A DNA stretch of 64,000 nt, from assembly GCF_007828035.1 (NCBI RefSeq), contig NZ_VITV01000002.1:595591-659590 (forward strand), written 5' to 3'. The translations under genes and the position numbers were made by a program. The notes beneath the pieces were generated by a model. The model had not been told where the DNA came from, made no database searches, and saw only the letters and a program-made list of their open reading frames with translations. This DNA comes from Nitrospirillum amazonense (lineage in GTDB: Bacteria; Pseudomonadota; Alphaproteobacteria; Azospirillales; Azospirillaceae). Of the stretch, positions 1 to 7,820 are shown piece after piece. Position 1 is the first letter of the stretch. Each line of letters starts with the position of its first letter.

Positions 1-1
1 C

Positions 2-94
2 GCCACCGCCGATGGCGCCGCCGCCAAGGTGCTGGCCCATTACCGCCGCAAGGTGCGCGCCAACCGCCGGCGCCTGAGCAAGGCCGCCAGCTGA
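2..94 (+). CDS. C-terminal end of a gene that begins before the window
   Basis: An open frame runs in from the left edge and stops at TGA 92-94, giving about 30 residues. The visible tail is basic and alanine-rich (it contains HYRRKVRANRRRL). It could be the end of a DNA- or RNA-binding protein, but there is too little to assign a family. The next gene on the right is on the opposite strand and converges on it. Confidence is for the frame being coding, not for any function. Confidence 0.5.
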   Translation, partial: ATADGAAAKVLAHYRRKVRANRRRLSKAAS

Positions 95-122
95 TCCCCT
101 GCCGTCCTCCCACCCGGGCATC

Positions 123-1211
123 CTACCCGTGGCGGCGCCTCCGCAGCCGGTCCCAGGCCTTGCCCGCCTCACGCAGCACGCTGTACCAGCGCTCCCGCAG
201 GCGCCACATCAGGGTGGGCTGGCTGGGCGCCTCCAGATACCCCAGGGACAAAAGCGTGGGCTCGATCAAGCGCACCACCTGGCGCCGCTGCCGGCGGTGG
301 CGATGGTGCTTGCCGATCGCCCCCTTGCGCACGGAGGCGGACCGCCTCATCAGCGCGGCCTCGTCCGCCCCCTGCCCCATGAAGGTCAGGATGCGGCGGG
401 AGGTGGGGATGAAGTCCTGGCACAAATCCTCGTACCGGACCTCCAGGTAGCGTTCCTGCAGCATGGCGCCGTAGGTACGCCCCACCTCCACCGAATTCAT
501 CCAGTGCAGGGCGTTATAGACGTGCGGCCGGCGGACATAAGCGCGGTTGGTCATGGACAGGCCGCGCCAGCCCTGGATGTCGCCATTATTGAAGTAGACC
601 TTGCGCCAGAAGCGGGCCTGAGGCGGCACATGGTCACTGAAGGCCACGTCCAGCCCATCGCGCAGCAGGTGGATGAAACGCGCCTCGGGGAAGACGGCGG
701 CGATGATGGGGACGATGTAGGTCGTCTCGCACAGCTTCCAGCCCCAGGGCGAGTGCCCGTCATAGCCCGCCAGATGCTCCATCATCGCGGTGACGAACAG
801 GGCCTCCAGGTCGGTGGGCCATTCCTGATCCCACAGCGCGTGGTAATCGGGGTAATAGTCCTCCACCAGCCGCTCGACCAGGGGCAGAATGGCCATGGCG
901 TCGTTGGACTCGTTCAGCTTGCCGCCGATGAACACGCCCTGGTCGTCCAGCATCTGTGCCAGCAGCCGGCTGCCGGAATGCGACTTGTTATAGACGATCA
1001 CCGGCGCCGGCAAATCAGCGAAGCGCCGCCGCAGCCGTTCTATCGTGCCAACCTGGCTGTGGACAGGCCGGGCGCGGGGGGACACCGGGGCACCGGCACG
1101 ACTTTGACTGTCCCAATTCTTGGCATAGGCGTTCGACAAGACCAAATCCCCATTACAGTGATTGGGCGAACAGCACCGTCCACGGATCAATCCAGGCTGG
1201 GATGCGTCCAC
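123..1211 (-). CDS. Sulfotransferase family protein
   Basis: Predicted PAPS-dependent sulfotransferase that would transfer a sulfuryl group to a carbohydrate, lipid or other acceptor; the substrate cannot be read from the sequence. The P-loop-like PAPS site is PVIVYNKSHSGSRLL (residues about 70-84). The 3'-phosphate motif is RFIHLLRDGLDVAFSD, with Arg184 and Ser192 in the usual places. The C-terminus is strongly basic. The start is uncertain: the longest frame begins with GTG at 1211, but the first 60 or so residues do not look like the family. An internal TTG, for example around residues 22-25, may be the true start. A possible promoter lies just upstream. It stands alone, converging on the gene at the left edge. 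Confidence 0.75.
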   Translation of the reverse strand: MDASQPGLIRGRCCSPNHCNGDLVLSNAYAKNWDSQSRAGAPVSPRARPVHSQVGTIERLRRRFADLPAPVIVYNKSHSGSRLLAQMLDDQGVFIGGKLNESNDAMAILPLVERLVEDYYPDYHALWDQEWPTDLEALFVTAMMEHLAGYDGHSPWGWKLCETTYIVPIIAAVFPEARFIHLLRDGLDVAFSDHVPPQARFWRKVYFNNGDIQGWRGLSMTNRAYVRRPHVYNALHWMNSVEVGRTYGAMLQERYLEVRYEDLCQDFIPTSRRILTFMGQGADEAALMRRSASVRKGAIGKHHRHRRQRRQVVRLIEPTLLSLGYLEAPSQPTLMWRLRERWYSVLREAGKAWDRLRRRRHG

Positions 1212-1615
1212 AAGTCACAGGTTCTCTTCGTGACTTTCCTGTTACGTTTGGAAATTAAAGATCCTGCTTTCATTTATGATCAAGGGGCGGATTCTTCCGT
1301 CTAGGATTCCAGTAACCCGGCCATCCATTAGATATACACGAAGCACGACCATCGTTATAGGTCACACAAAATAAGACTATCCATATTGCAAACATTATTT
1401 AATTTGGCCTAGGCCTTGGCCTGAACGCTGCCACATCCTTCCACCCAGGCGTGCACACGTCCGCCAACGCAAAGCCAGCAGGTTTAATTTTTTGGATAGG
1501 ATAATGGCGGGCGGGCAGCCTCCGCCCAGGCATCTCTCAAGCGCAGGGCCGAGCTGCCGACAGGCGCAGAAGTCCGCCGGCGGGCAGACGGAACGCGGGG
1601 TTAAGGAACGCAGGA
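1212..1615. other. Non-coding gap between the sulfotransferase and VOC genes
   Basis: This 404-base stretch is visibly more AT-rich than its neighbours. Apart from the candidate promoter at 1254-1283 I see no convincing gene, RNA or terminator. It holds the small palindrome GGCCTAGGCC near 1408-1417. Confidence 0.5.
1254..1283 (-). promoter_or_regulatory. Candidate sigma-70 promoter of the sulfotransferase gene
   Basis: Read on the minus strand there is TTGATC (-35), an 18-base spacer, and TTTAAT (-10). Transcription would start about 30-40 bases before the GTG at 1211. It is a sequence match only. Confidence 0.35.
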
Positions 1616-2005
1616 CTATTTGCCGGGGGGCGGTTCCCACAGCTCGACCCGGTTGCCTTCCGGATCCATGACCCAGCCGAAGCGGCCGAATTCACTCTGC
1701 TCCACCCGCTCATCCACGGCGGCGCCGAAGGCCCGCAGCTGCGCCAGCATGGCATCCAGGTTGTCTACCCGGAAATTGATCATGAAGGGCGCCGTGGACG
1801 GGGCGAAGTAGGTGCTGTCCTCGGGGAACAGGCTCCACGCGGTGGTGCCCGGCCGGTCGGGACGCTGCCCCTCCGGCCAGCTGAACTTGGCGCCGGCGAA
1901 ATACGGGCTGAGCGGAACGCCCAGGGCGTCGCGGTACCACGCGCTCAACGCCTTCACATCCCGCGCCTTCATGAAGACGCCGCCGATGCCCGTGACCCGT
2001 TCCAT
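1616..2005 (-). CDS. VOC superfamily (glyoxalase/bleomycin-resistance fold) protein
   Basis: A 129-residue single-domain protein of the vicinal oxygen chelate fold. The paired beta-alpha-beta-beta-beta modules are visible. The first holds GIGGVFMKARDVKALSAWY and the second holds INFRVDNLDAMLAQLRAFGA, ending in GWVMDPEGNRVELWEPP. That last segment is the usual place for the metal-ligand glutamate (VELWE). Such proteins are metal-dependent lyases, dioxygenases or drug-binding proteins; the substrate here is unknown. The start was placed at ATG 2003-2005 because GGGAGCGGG sits just upstream and the earlier in-frame residues look non-native. It appears monocistronic. Confidence 0.8.
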   Translation of the reverse strand: MERVTGIGGVFMKARDVKALSAWYRDALGVPLSPYFAGAKFSWPEGQRPDRPGTTAWSLFPEDSTYFAPSTAPFMINFRVDNLDAMLAQLRAFGAAVDERVEQSEFGRFGWVMDPEGNRVELWEPPPGK

Positions 2006-2142
2006 CCCGCTCCCCCGCTGGCCCTGCCGGCCTCTGCTGGTGTGATGGCGCAGCATCGCATCGCTACAACCAAAAGAAAAGGCCACGCCCCGGATGGCCG
2101 CGCGGCAAAGAGGCGCGGGGCGGCGGGTATTCCCCCGTCGCC

Positions 2143-2156
2143 CTGACCTGAATCAA
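2143..2156 (+). promoter_or_regulatory. Candidate FNR/FixK box upstream of the P-type ATPase gene
   Basis: CTGAC-CTGA-ATCAA matches the FNR/FixK pattern TTGAY-N4-ATCAA at nine of ten fixed positions. Its centre is about 70 bases before the ATG at 2220. That fits activation from -41.5 with a start near 2190, where CACTAA at 2181-2186 could serve as a weak -10. It suggests low-oxygen induction of the ATPase/cytochrome b561 pair. Family knowledge gives the motif; binding is inferred. Confidence 0.5.
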
Positions 2157-2219
2157 GGCCCCCGCCCCGGCATCGCGGCACACTAACCACCGCTTGAATA
2201 CCGCATCCGCCCCGGTGCC

Positions 2220-4748
2220 ATGATGCCGCGTGACCCAGTTCCGACCGTCGGATTGTCCGCCACGGAAGCGGCACGGCGCCTGGCAGCCGAGGGCTACAAC
2301 GAACTGCCCCGGCCGGACAGGCGCCCCTTCCTCCGCATCCTGCTGGGTATCCTGGCCGAACCCATGTTCGGCCTGCTGGTGGCCAGCGCCCTTATCTACC
2401 TGGTGCTGGGCGACCTGCGCGAAGGCCTGATGCTGGTGGCCTTCGCCACCGCGTCGGTCGGCATCGCCGCCGCCCAGGAAAGCCGGAGCGAGCGGGTGCT
2501 GGACACGCTGCGCACCCTGACCAGCCCCCGGGCCCAGGTGCTGCGCGATGGCGCGCGCGTCCGCATTCCGGGACGGGAGGTCGTGCCCGGCGACATCGTG
2601 TTCCTGGAGGAAGGCGACCGGGTGCCGGCCGACATCCACCTCCTGTCCACCCAGGATCTGGAGGTGGATGAATCCCTGTTGACCGGGGAATCGGCGCCGG
2701 TGCGCAAACGCCCCGGCGGCCCGGACGACGCTGCCGCCGCCCCGGGGGGCGACGACCTGCCCCTGGCCTTTTCCGGCACCCTGGTGGTGCGCGGCCGCGG
2801 CTGCGGCGCCACCGTCGCCACCGGCCGTCACAGCGAAATCGGCAAGATCGGTCTGGCCCTTGGAGGCATCCATCCGGAGCCCACCCGCCTGAACCGGCAG
2901 ACGCGCCGCCTGGTCCGCGGCGTGGCCGTGGCCGGGCTGGCCGTCAGCGTCCTGGTCATGGTGCTTTACGGCCTGGCGCGGGGAAGCTGGCTGCAAGGCG
3001 CGCTCGCCGGATTGGCCGTGACCATGTCGATGATCCCGGAGGAGTTCCCCCTGGTGCTGACCGTGTTCATGGTCATGGGGGCGTGGCGCCTGTCGCGGGC
3101 GCGGGTCCTGACCCGCCGCGCCGCCGCGATCGAGGCGCTGGGCGCCGCCACGGTGCTGTGCACGGACAAGACCGGAACCCTGACGCAAAACCGCATGGCC
3201 ATCGCCGAGATGCGGGACGCCGGCGACTTGGCGCGACGCCTGACGCCTGGTGATACAGAGGCCGCCGCCACCCGCACACTGGTGTGGCATGGCATCCTGG
3301 CCAGCGCCCCCAACCCGTTCGATCCCATGGAGCGCGCCTTCCGCGACCTGGGCCAACGCCTGGGCCTGCACCCGCCGGAGCCCTCCTGGGTCCTGGTGCG
3401 GGAACATGGGCTGGAGCCGGGCCTGCCGGCGGTGACCCAGGTCTGGCAGCCGCCGCAGGGCGGGGCCATCGTGGCGGCCAAGGGCGCGCCGGAGGCGGTG
3501 GCGGCGCTGTGCCGGCTGGACCCGCACGCGCATGCGGCGATGCTGCGCGCTGTGGACGGCCTGGCCCGCGACGGCATGCGCGTGCTGGCCGTCGCCGGCG
3601 GCGAGACGCCAGTCCCCCTGCCCGCCGACCGCCGCGATTATCCTTGCCACCTGCTGGGCCTGGTGGGTTTCAGCGATCCGCTGCGGGCGGAGGTGCCGGC
3701 GGCGGTGCGGGATTGCCTGTCGGCGGGCGTCCGCGTGGTGATGATCACGGGGGATTATCCCGAAACCGCCCGCGCCATCGCCGTCCAGGCCGGCCTGGCC
3801 GACGGCCTGGTCACCGGGGCGGAACTGGACGGCCTGCCGCCCCGGGAACAGGCGGCGCGCATCCGGGGGGCCGCCCTGTTCGCCCGCACCCGCCCCGCGC
3901 ACAAGCTGGCGATCGTGAAGGCCCTGCAGGCGGACGGCCAGATCGTGGCCATGACCGGGGACGGCGTGAACGACGCGCCATCGCTGAAGGCGGCGGACAT
4001 CGGCATCGCCATGGGCGGCCGTGGCACGGATGTCGCGCGCGAGGCGGCGTCCCTGGTGCTGCTGGACGACGACTTCGGGTCCATCGTCCACACCATCCGG
4101 CTGGGACGGCGCATCTATGACAACCTGCGCAAGGCCATGGGGTACATCCTGGCGGTCCACGTGCCCATTGCCGGCCTGGCGCTGCTGCCGCTGGCGCTGG
4201 ACCTGCCGCTGCTGCTGACCCCCGTGCACATCGCCTTCCTGGAAATGGTGATCGACCCCGTCTGCTCCATCGTCTTCGAAGCGGAACGGTCGGAGGCGGA
4301 CATCATGCGCCGGCCACCCCGCCCGCCGGGCAGCACCCTGTTTTCCCGCGCGCTGGTGCTGTGGAGCCTGGCCCAGGGCATCGTCGCCTTCGCCGTCGTG
4401 GCGGTGCTGTTCATGGCGGCCTTGAACGGCGGCATGCCGGCCGACCAGGCCCGCGCGCTGGCCTTCGTCGCCCTCATGCTGATCAATTTCGGCCTGGTGC
4501 TGGTCAACCGCTCCTTCGCGGCGTCGCCGCTGACGGCGCTGCTGCGGCCCAACACCGCGCTATGGACGGTGCTGGCGGTCATGGGCGCGGTCATGGCGGC
4601 CACCCTCGCCTGGCCGCCCGCGGCCGCCCTGTTCGCCTTCGGGCCCCTGCATGCCGACGACCTGGCCGTGGCCTTCGCCGCCGCCGTCGTCATGGTGCTG
4701 GCCCTGGAGATGGTGAAGCCCCTTTGGGCCGATCACCTGCGCCGTTGA
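2220..4748 (+). CDS. Cation-translocating P-type ATPase (P2-like)
   Basis: An 842-residue inner-membrane ion pump. All P-type hallmarks are present: an N-terminal cation-ATPase domain (about 10-60), the actuator motif LLTGES (about 153-158), phosphorylation site DKTGTLT (Asp about 316), and the hinge MTGDGVNDAPSLKAAD. About eight to ten membrane helices are expected. The membrane motif before the phosphorylation site is PEEFP (about 273-277). It stands where P2 calcium pumps have PEGLP, so the ion is not certain: calcium, magnesium or another divalent or monovalent cation are all possible. It lacks heavy-metal CPC and N-terminal CxxC motifs. It is followed after 18 bases by a cytochrome b561 gene, probably one operon, behind an FNR/FixK-like box. 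Confidence 0.9.
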   Translation: MMPRDPVPTVGLSATEAARRLAAEGYNELPRPDRRPFLRILLGILAEPMFGLLVASALIYLVLGDLREGLMLVAFATASVGIAAAQESRSERVLDTLRTLTSPRAQVLRDGARVRIPGREVVPGDIVFLEEGDRVPADIHLLSTQDLEVDESLLTGESAPVRKRPGGPDDAAAAPGGDDLPLAFSGTLVVRGRGCGATVATGRHSEIGKIGLALGGIHPEPTRLNRQTRRLVRGVAVAGLAVSVLVMVLYGLARGSWLQGALAGLAVTMSMIPEEFPLVLTVFMVMGAWRLSRARVLTRRAAAIEALGAATVLCTDKTGTLTQNRMAIAEMRDAGDLARRLTPGDTEAAATRTLVWHGILASAPNPFDPMERAFRDLGQRLGLHPPEPSWVLVREHGLEPGLPAVTQVWQPPQGGAIVAAKGAPEAVAALCRLDPHAHAAMLRAVDGLARDGMRVLAVAGGETPVPLPADRRDYPCHLLGLVGFSDPLRAEVPAAVRDCLSAGVRVVMITGDYPETARAIAVQAGLADGLVTGAELDGLPPREQAARIRGAALFARTRPAHKLAIVKALQADGQIVAMTGDGVNDAPSLKAADIGIAMGGRGTDVAREAASLVLLDDDFGSIVHTIRLGRRIYDNLRKAMGYILAVHVPIAGLALLPLALDLPLLLTPVHIAFLEMVIDPVCSIVFEAERSEADIMRRPPRPPGSTLFSRALVLWSLAQGIVAFAVVAVLFMAALNGGMPADQARALAFVALMLINFGLVLVNRSFAASPLTALLRPNTALWTVLAVMGAVMAATLAWPPAAALFAFGPLHADDLAVAFAAAVVMVLALEMVKPLWADHLRR

Positions 4749-4766
4749 CCTGGAAGGAGGAAACAG

Positions 4767-5321
4767 ATGGATCGCACACCCTTGGCCGAGTACGGCGGCG
4801 CCATGAAGGGGTTCCACTGGTTGGTGGTGGCCCTGCTGGTGGTGCAATACGCTTTGGGCTGGACCATGCCGGAGCTGCGCCGCGGCATGCCGCCGGAGGG
4901 CCTGGTCAACCTGCACCTGTCCTTCGGCGTGGCCATCGGCGCGATCATGGCCCTGCGCCTGGCCTGGCGGGTGCTGACGCCCCAGCCGCCGGCCAATTCC
5001 AGCCTGCCCCGCTGGCAGCATAGGGCGGCGACGGCCGTCCACGGCCTGCTGTACCTGCTGGTCTTCGCCCTGGTGCTGACCGGATGGGCCGACGCGTCGC
5101 GGCGCGGCTGGCCCGTGACCCTGTTCGGCATCCTGGACCTGCCGGCCCTGGTGGCCACGGGCTCCACCGTCGGCCGGGCCTTGGGCGAAGTGCATGAAAC
5201 CCTGGTGACCGTGCTGCTGCTCCTGGTCGGCCTGCACGTGGCCGCCGTGGCCGCCCATGTCGTGCTGTGGCGTGACCGGATCATGGACCGCATGACGCCC
5301 CGTCTCCGCCACCGGAGCTGA
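4767..5321 (+). CDS. Cytochrome b561 family membrane protein
   Basis: A 184-residue di-haem b membrane protein with four hydrophobic helices (about 14-32, 45-63, 85-105, 140-170). Histidines inside or beside helices (His18 in GFHWLV, His49, His92 in VHGLLY, plus two late ones near 145 and 159) are the expected haem ligands. The family moves electrons between quinol and periplasmic or cytoplasmic partners. A strong ribosome site, GGAAGGAGG, lies just before the ATG. It follows the P-type ATPase by 18 bases and is likely co-transcribed. Pairing of an ion pump with a b-type cytochrome behind an FNR-like box suggests a role in respiration under low oxygen; the link is inference. Confidence 0.85.
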   Translation: MDRTPLAEYGGAMKGFHWLVVALLVVQYALGWTMPELRRGMPPEGLVNLHLSFGVAIGAIMALRLAWRVLTPQPPANSSLPRWQHRAATAVHGLLYLLVFALVLTGWADASRRGWPVTLFGILDLPALVATGSTVGRALGEVHETLVTVLLLLVGLHVAAVAAHVVLWRDRIMDRMTPRLRHRS

Positions 5322-5351
5322 TGGCCCGGGCCGCGCCAGCCGGGTCGCGCC

Positions 5352-5384
5352 AAAAGAAAAGGCCGCGTCCCGAGGGGCGCGGCC
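5352..5384 (-). terminator. Rho-independent terminator of rpsD
   Basis: On the minus strand GGCCGCGCCC is followed by a short loop and GGACGCGGCC, then TTTTCTTTT. It lies 30 bases past the rpsD stop codon. The T-tract orientation serves rpsD, not the convergent cytochrome gene. Confidence 0.85.
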
Positions 5385-5414
5385 TGATCTTGTCGGTTCC
5401 CGGAGGACCCTGGA

Positions 5415-6029
5415 TTAGCGCGAGTAGTACTCGACCACCAGGTTCGGTTCCATGGTCACCGGGTACGGCACGTCGGCCAGGTTCGGGGCGCGGACGAAGG
5501 TGCCCTTCAGCGCGCCGGTATCGACCTGCACGTACTCGGGGATGTCGCGCTCACCCGAGGCGGCGGCCTCCAGGATGATGGCGAACTGCTTGGCCTTCTG
5601 ACGGACCTCGATCACGTCGCCGTCCTTCACGCGGTAGGAGGCGATGTTCAGGCGCTTGCCGTTCACCAGGATGTGGCCGTGGTTGATGATCTGGCGCGAC
5701 GCGAACGGCGTCGGCGCGAACTTCATGCGGTAGACCACGGCGTCCAGACGACGCTCCAGCAGCTGGATCAGGTTCTCGCCGGTGTCGCCCTTGCGACGGA
5801 CGGCTTCCTGGTAGATGCGGCGGAACTGGCGCTCGCCGATGTTGGCGTAGTAGCCCTTCAGCTTCTGCTTGGCCATCAGCTGCAGGCCGAAGTCGGACGG
5901 CTTCTTGCGGCGCTGACCGTGCTGGCCGGGGCCGTATTCGCGGCGGTTGACCGGGCTCTTGGCACGGCCCCACAGGTTGACGCCAAGGCGGCGGTCAATC
6001 TTGTACTTGGACTCTAAACGCTTGCTCAT
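5415..6029 (-). CDS. rpsD: 30S ribosomal protein S4
   Basis: A 204-residue small-subunit primary rRNA-binding protein that starts 30S assembly by binding the 5' domain of 16S rRNA. The N-terminal S4 domain ([16 protein letters not shown]) is followed by the S4 RNA-binding fold ([20 protein letters not shown], then [20 protein letters not shown]). Length and ends match the family. The ATG at 6027-6029 was chosen over longer options because it gives the conserved MSKR start. It is transcribed alone, with a clear promoter about 140 bases upstream and a terminator downstream. In many bacteria S4 represses its own mRNA, so the long leader is a plausible target. Confidence 0.98.
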   Translation of the reverse strand: MSKRLESKYKIDRRLGVNLWGRAKSPVNRREYGPGQHGQRRKKPSDFGLQLMAKQKLKGYYANIGERQFRRIYQEAVRRKGDTGENLIQLLERRLDAVVYRMKFAPTPFASRQIINHGHILVNGKRLNIASYRVKDGDVIEVRQKAKQFAIILEAAASGERDIPEYVQVDTGALKGTFVRAPNLADVPYPVTMEPNLVVEYYSR

Positions 6030-6175
6030 CTCTAAGCTCCAGAGTGCCGCTGTCGCGGCTTGTTGTCCCGGTAGTTCCATGGCGCCCCTATCCGGCAACA
6101 ATCCGGATCGGAACCCATGGACGGGGACAAGGGGAGAGATCCCCGGACCCACCTTCCCGGGAAGGGAAGGCCGGC

Positions 6176-6203
6176 ACTATAAGCACGACGCCGGCCAAGT
6201 CAA
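6176..6203 (-). promoter_or_regulatory. Sigma-70 promoter of rpsD
   Basis: On the minus strand TTGACT, a 16-base spacer and TATAGT form a near-consensus housekeeping promoter. The predicted start near 6169 leaves a leader of about 140 bases before rpsD. A perfect palindrome CCTTCCCGGGAAGG (6152-6165) lies at the start of the leader. Confidence 0.7.
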
Positions 6204-6293
6204 CGGAAACCGCAGCCCATGCACCGGCGCCGGCCGCAGGCGGCCCATGCGGCGCCGGTTTAGCGGATCGTGCGGAAGGAGGGCAAGAGGCGC

Positions 6294-6324
6294 TTGCACC
6301 GGACCTTGGGTCCGGTTCTACGCT
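6294..6324 (+). promoter_or_regulatory. MerR-type promoter with operator dyad in a 19-bp spacer
   Basis: TTGCAC (6294-6299) and TACGCT (6319-6324) are separated by exactly 19 bases. That over-long spacer is typical of MerR-activated promoters. It is filled by the perfect dyad ACCGGACC-TTG-GGTCCGGT (6298-6316). The expected start is near 6331, which is the A of the regulator's own ATG. This strongly suggests autoregulation and a leaderless or nearly leaderless mRNA. Confidence 0.8.
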
Positions 6325-6330
6325 GGCCTT

Positions 6331-7161
6331 ATGGACCAGAGAAAGCCCCCCGCCACCGCCGGCCTCGGCCCCGGCGACGTCGCCGCCAAACTGGGCGTCA
6401 CGCCCAAGGCGTTGCGCGTCTATGAACGCGCCGGCCTGCTGACGCCCGAACGGCGGGCCGGCGGCTGGCGCCGCTATACCCGCGAGGACTTGGCACGGCT
6501 GCACCAGATCCTGGCGCTGAAAGGCCTGGGCCTGTCGCTACGCCAGATCGGCGAGGTGCTGGCCGGGCATGGCGCCGATCTGGCCCAAATCGTGGACCTG
6601 CAAAGCCGCCATCTGGAGAAGCAGATCGCGGCGCTGCGCCAGCGCCTGGACGCCGTGACGCACGCCCGTCAGCGGCTGGCGGCGGGCGAGCTCCTGTCGG
6701 TGGATGAACTGATCAACCTGGCCCGCCAGGCCACCGCCCCCCAGACGCTGACCACCGACGACGTGCGCCGCCTGCTGACCGAGTTGGCGGAGGGCCGGGG
6801 CCTGGAGCCGGAGATCGCTCGCCTGCGCGTGTCGATGGCGGAACGGCTGATGGGCACGGGCGTGGACCTGCCCACCTTGCGCCACCGCATCTCGCAGGCG
6901 CTGACCACCGCCGACCGCCTGCGCCAGGCCAACCACACCGCCGCGTCACCAGCCGTGCGGGAACTGGCGCGGGAGTGGCGGGAGATCGTGGCCCTGGTGG
7001 GGGAAGCCGACGGCGAGGCGCTGTCCGCCACCTTCGGAACCGACATGCGGCAGCTGGCCCAGGACTTCCAGACCGCCTCCCCCCTGTCGGCCGCCTTCGC
7101 CTTCCTGACCGAAGCGTTGGCCACCACGCCGCCCACGACCTTGCCGGGAGAGAAAGCATGA
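6331..7161 (+). CDS. MerR family transcriptional regulator
   Basis: A 276-residue activator/repressor that distorts over-long promoters. The winged-helix MerR domain covers about residues 13-85 (VAAKLGVTPKALRVYERAGL, then GGWRRYTREDLARL, then LGLSLRQIGEVL). A dimerisation helix follows (about 90-120). The C-terminal 150 residues are helical and contain no cysteines, which argues against a thiol-ligated metal sensor such as CueR or ZntR, and rather for a small-molecule sensor. It is encoded immediately behind its own operator, with no ribosome site visible before the ATG. Its stop overlaps the start of the membrane-protein gene (ATGA), so the two are translationally coupled. Confidence 0.88.
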   Translation: MDQRKPPATAGLGPGDVAAKLGVTPKALRVYERAGLLTPERRAGGWRRYTREDLARLHQILALKGLGLSLRQIGEVLAGHGADLAQIVDLQSRHLEKQIAALRQRLDAVTHARQRLAAGELLSVDELINLARQATAPQTLTTDDVRRLLTELAEGRGLEPEIARLRVSMAERLMGTGVDLPTLRHRISQALTTADRLRQANHTAASPAVRELAREWREIVALVGEADGEALSATFGTDMRQLAQDFQTASPLSAAFAFLTEALATTPPTTLPGEKA

Positions 7162-7766
7162 CCCGACGCAGCCGCCTGGCCTTATCCGCCCTGCAATACC
7201 TGCTCGCCTATCTGCTGGCCAGCGGCGCCGACATCTGGACGACGTTGTTGGCATTGCGCGCCTATGGCGTCCATGAGGGCAACAGCTTCCTGGCGTCGCC
7301 GGACGGCCTTGCCCTGGCGCGATCCTGGATCGCCACCGGCCTGGGCGCCGCCTTCCTGACCGCACTCTATCTCTTCGGCATCGCACACGCCCATGACGTG
7401 GAACCGCACTGGTTGCGCCGGCCCCGACGCTCCTTCCTGCGATTCTACGTCAACCCGTGGCGACGGTTGGACCGCGCCCCCCTGCATGCCATCGCCTATG
7501 CCCAGGCCTTCGTGGCCCTGCGCGGGCTCGCCGCCGCCAACAACTGGAGCTTGGCGGAGAACGGCCCCGGCCCACTGGGCGACCTGGTGGGCTGGTGCGC
7601 ACGGCAGTTGGGCAGCATGCCCGGCTACACCCTGGCCATCGGCGGCGTCTACCTGCTGCTGACCCTGGCCGTGACGCCGCTGGCCGTCGCCACCGTGCGC
7701 CTGGCAATGGAAGATCTGCCGCGCCCGTCACCACGCGGCGACAGGGCGCGCCTGGCCCAGGGATGA
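7158..7766 (+). CDS. Small multi-pass membrane protein coupled to the MerR regulator
   Basis: A 202-residue protein I do not recognise. Four hydrophobic stretches (about 8-30, 53-75, 110-130, 155-182) suggest four membrane helices with a basic loop (WLRRPRRSFLRFYVNPWRR). The C-terminus is short and charged. Its ATG overlaps the MerR stop by four bases, so it is likely the main regulated output of that regulator. It could be an exporter component or an effector-linked membrane sensor; nothing in the sequence decides. Its stop codon sits inside the first unit of a 14-bp tandem repeat. Confidence 0.75.
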   Translation: MTRRSRLALSALQYLLAYLLASGADIWTTLLALRAYGVHEGNSFLASPDGLALARSWIATGLGAAFLTALYLFGIAHAHDVEPHWLRRPRRSFLRFYVNPWRRLDRAPLHAIAYAQAFVALRGLAAANNWSLAENGPGPLGDLVGWCARQLGSMPGYTLAIGGVYLLLTLAVTPLAVATVRLAMEDLPRPSPRGDRARLAQG

Positions 7767-7809
7767 TGGCCCAGGGATGATGGCCCAGGGATGATGGCCC
7801 AGGGATGAT
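7754..7809. repeat. Tandem repeat, four copies of a 14-bp unit
   Basis: Four exact head-to-tail copies of GGCCCAGGGATGAT. The first copy overlaps the last codons and the TGA stop of the membrane-protein gene; the rest fill the gap before the convergent peroxiredoxin gene. Each copy carries a TGA. Perfect identity suggests recent slippage. Confidence 0.95.
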
Positions 7810-7820
7810 GGGACGGTTGG

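Noticed and set aside
2061..2100. A minus-strand terminator near the start of the ATPase region
   Set aside because: CCAAAAGAAAAGGCC here repeats the one at the rpsD terminator, but the stem is only about five pairs and no minus-strand gene ends there.
2064..4229. A 721-residue frame on the minus strand opposite the P-type ATPase
   Set aside because: Its composition is histidine-, glutamine-, glycine- and arginine-rich, as expected from reading a GC-rich gene backwards, and the plus-strand ATPase has every family motif.
5947..6330. An earlier in-frame start for the MerR gene, adding 128 residues
   Set aside because: It would overlap the start and promoter of rpsD, and the added residues do not resemble the family; the operator fits a start at 6331.
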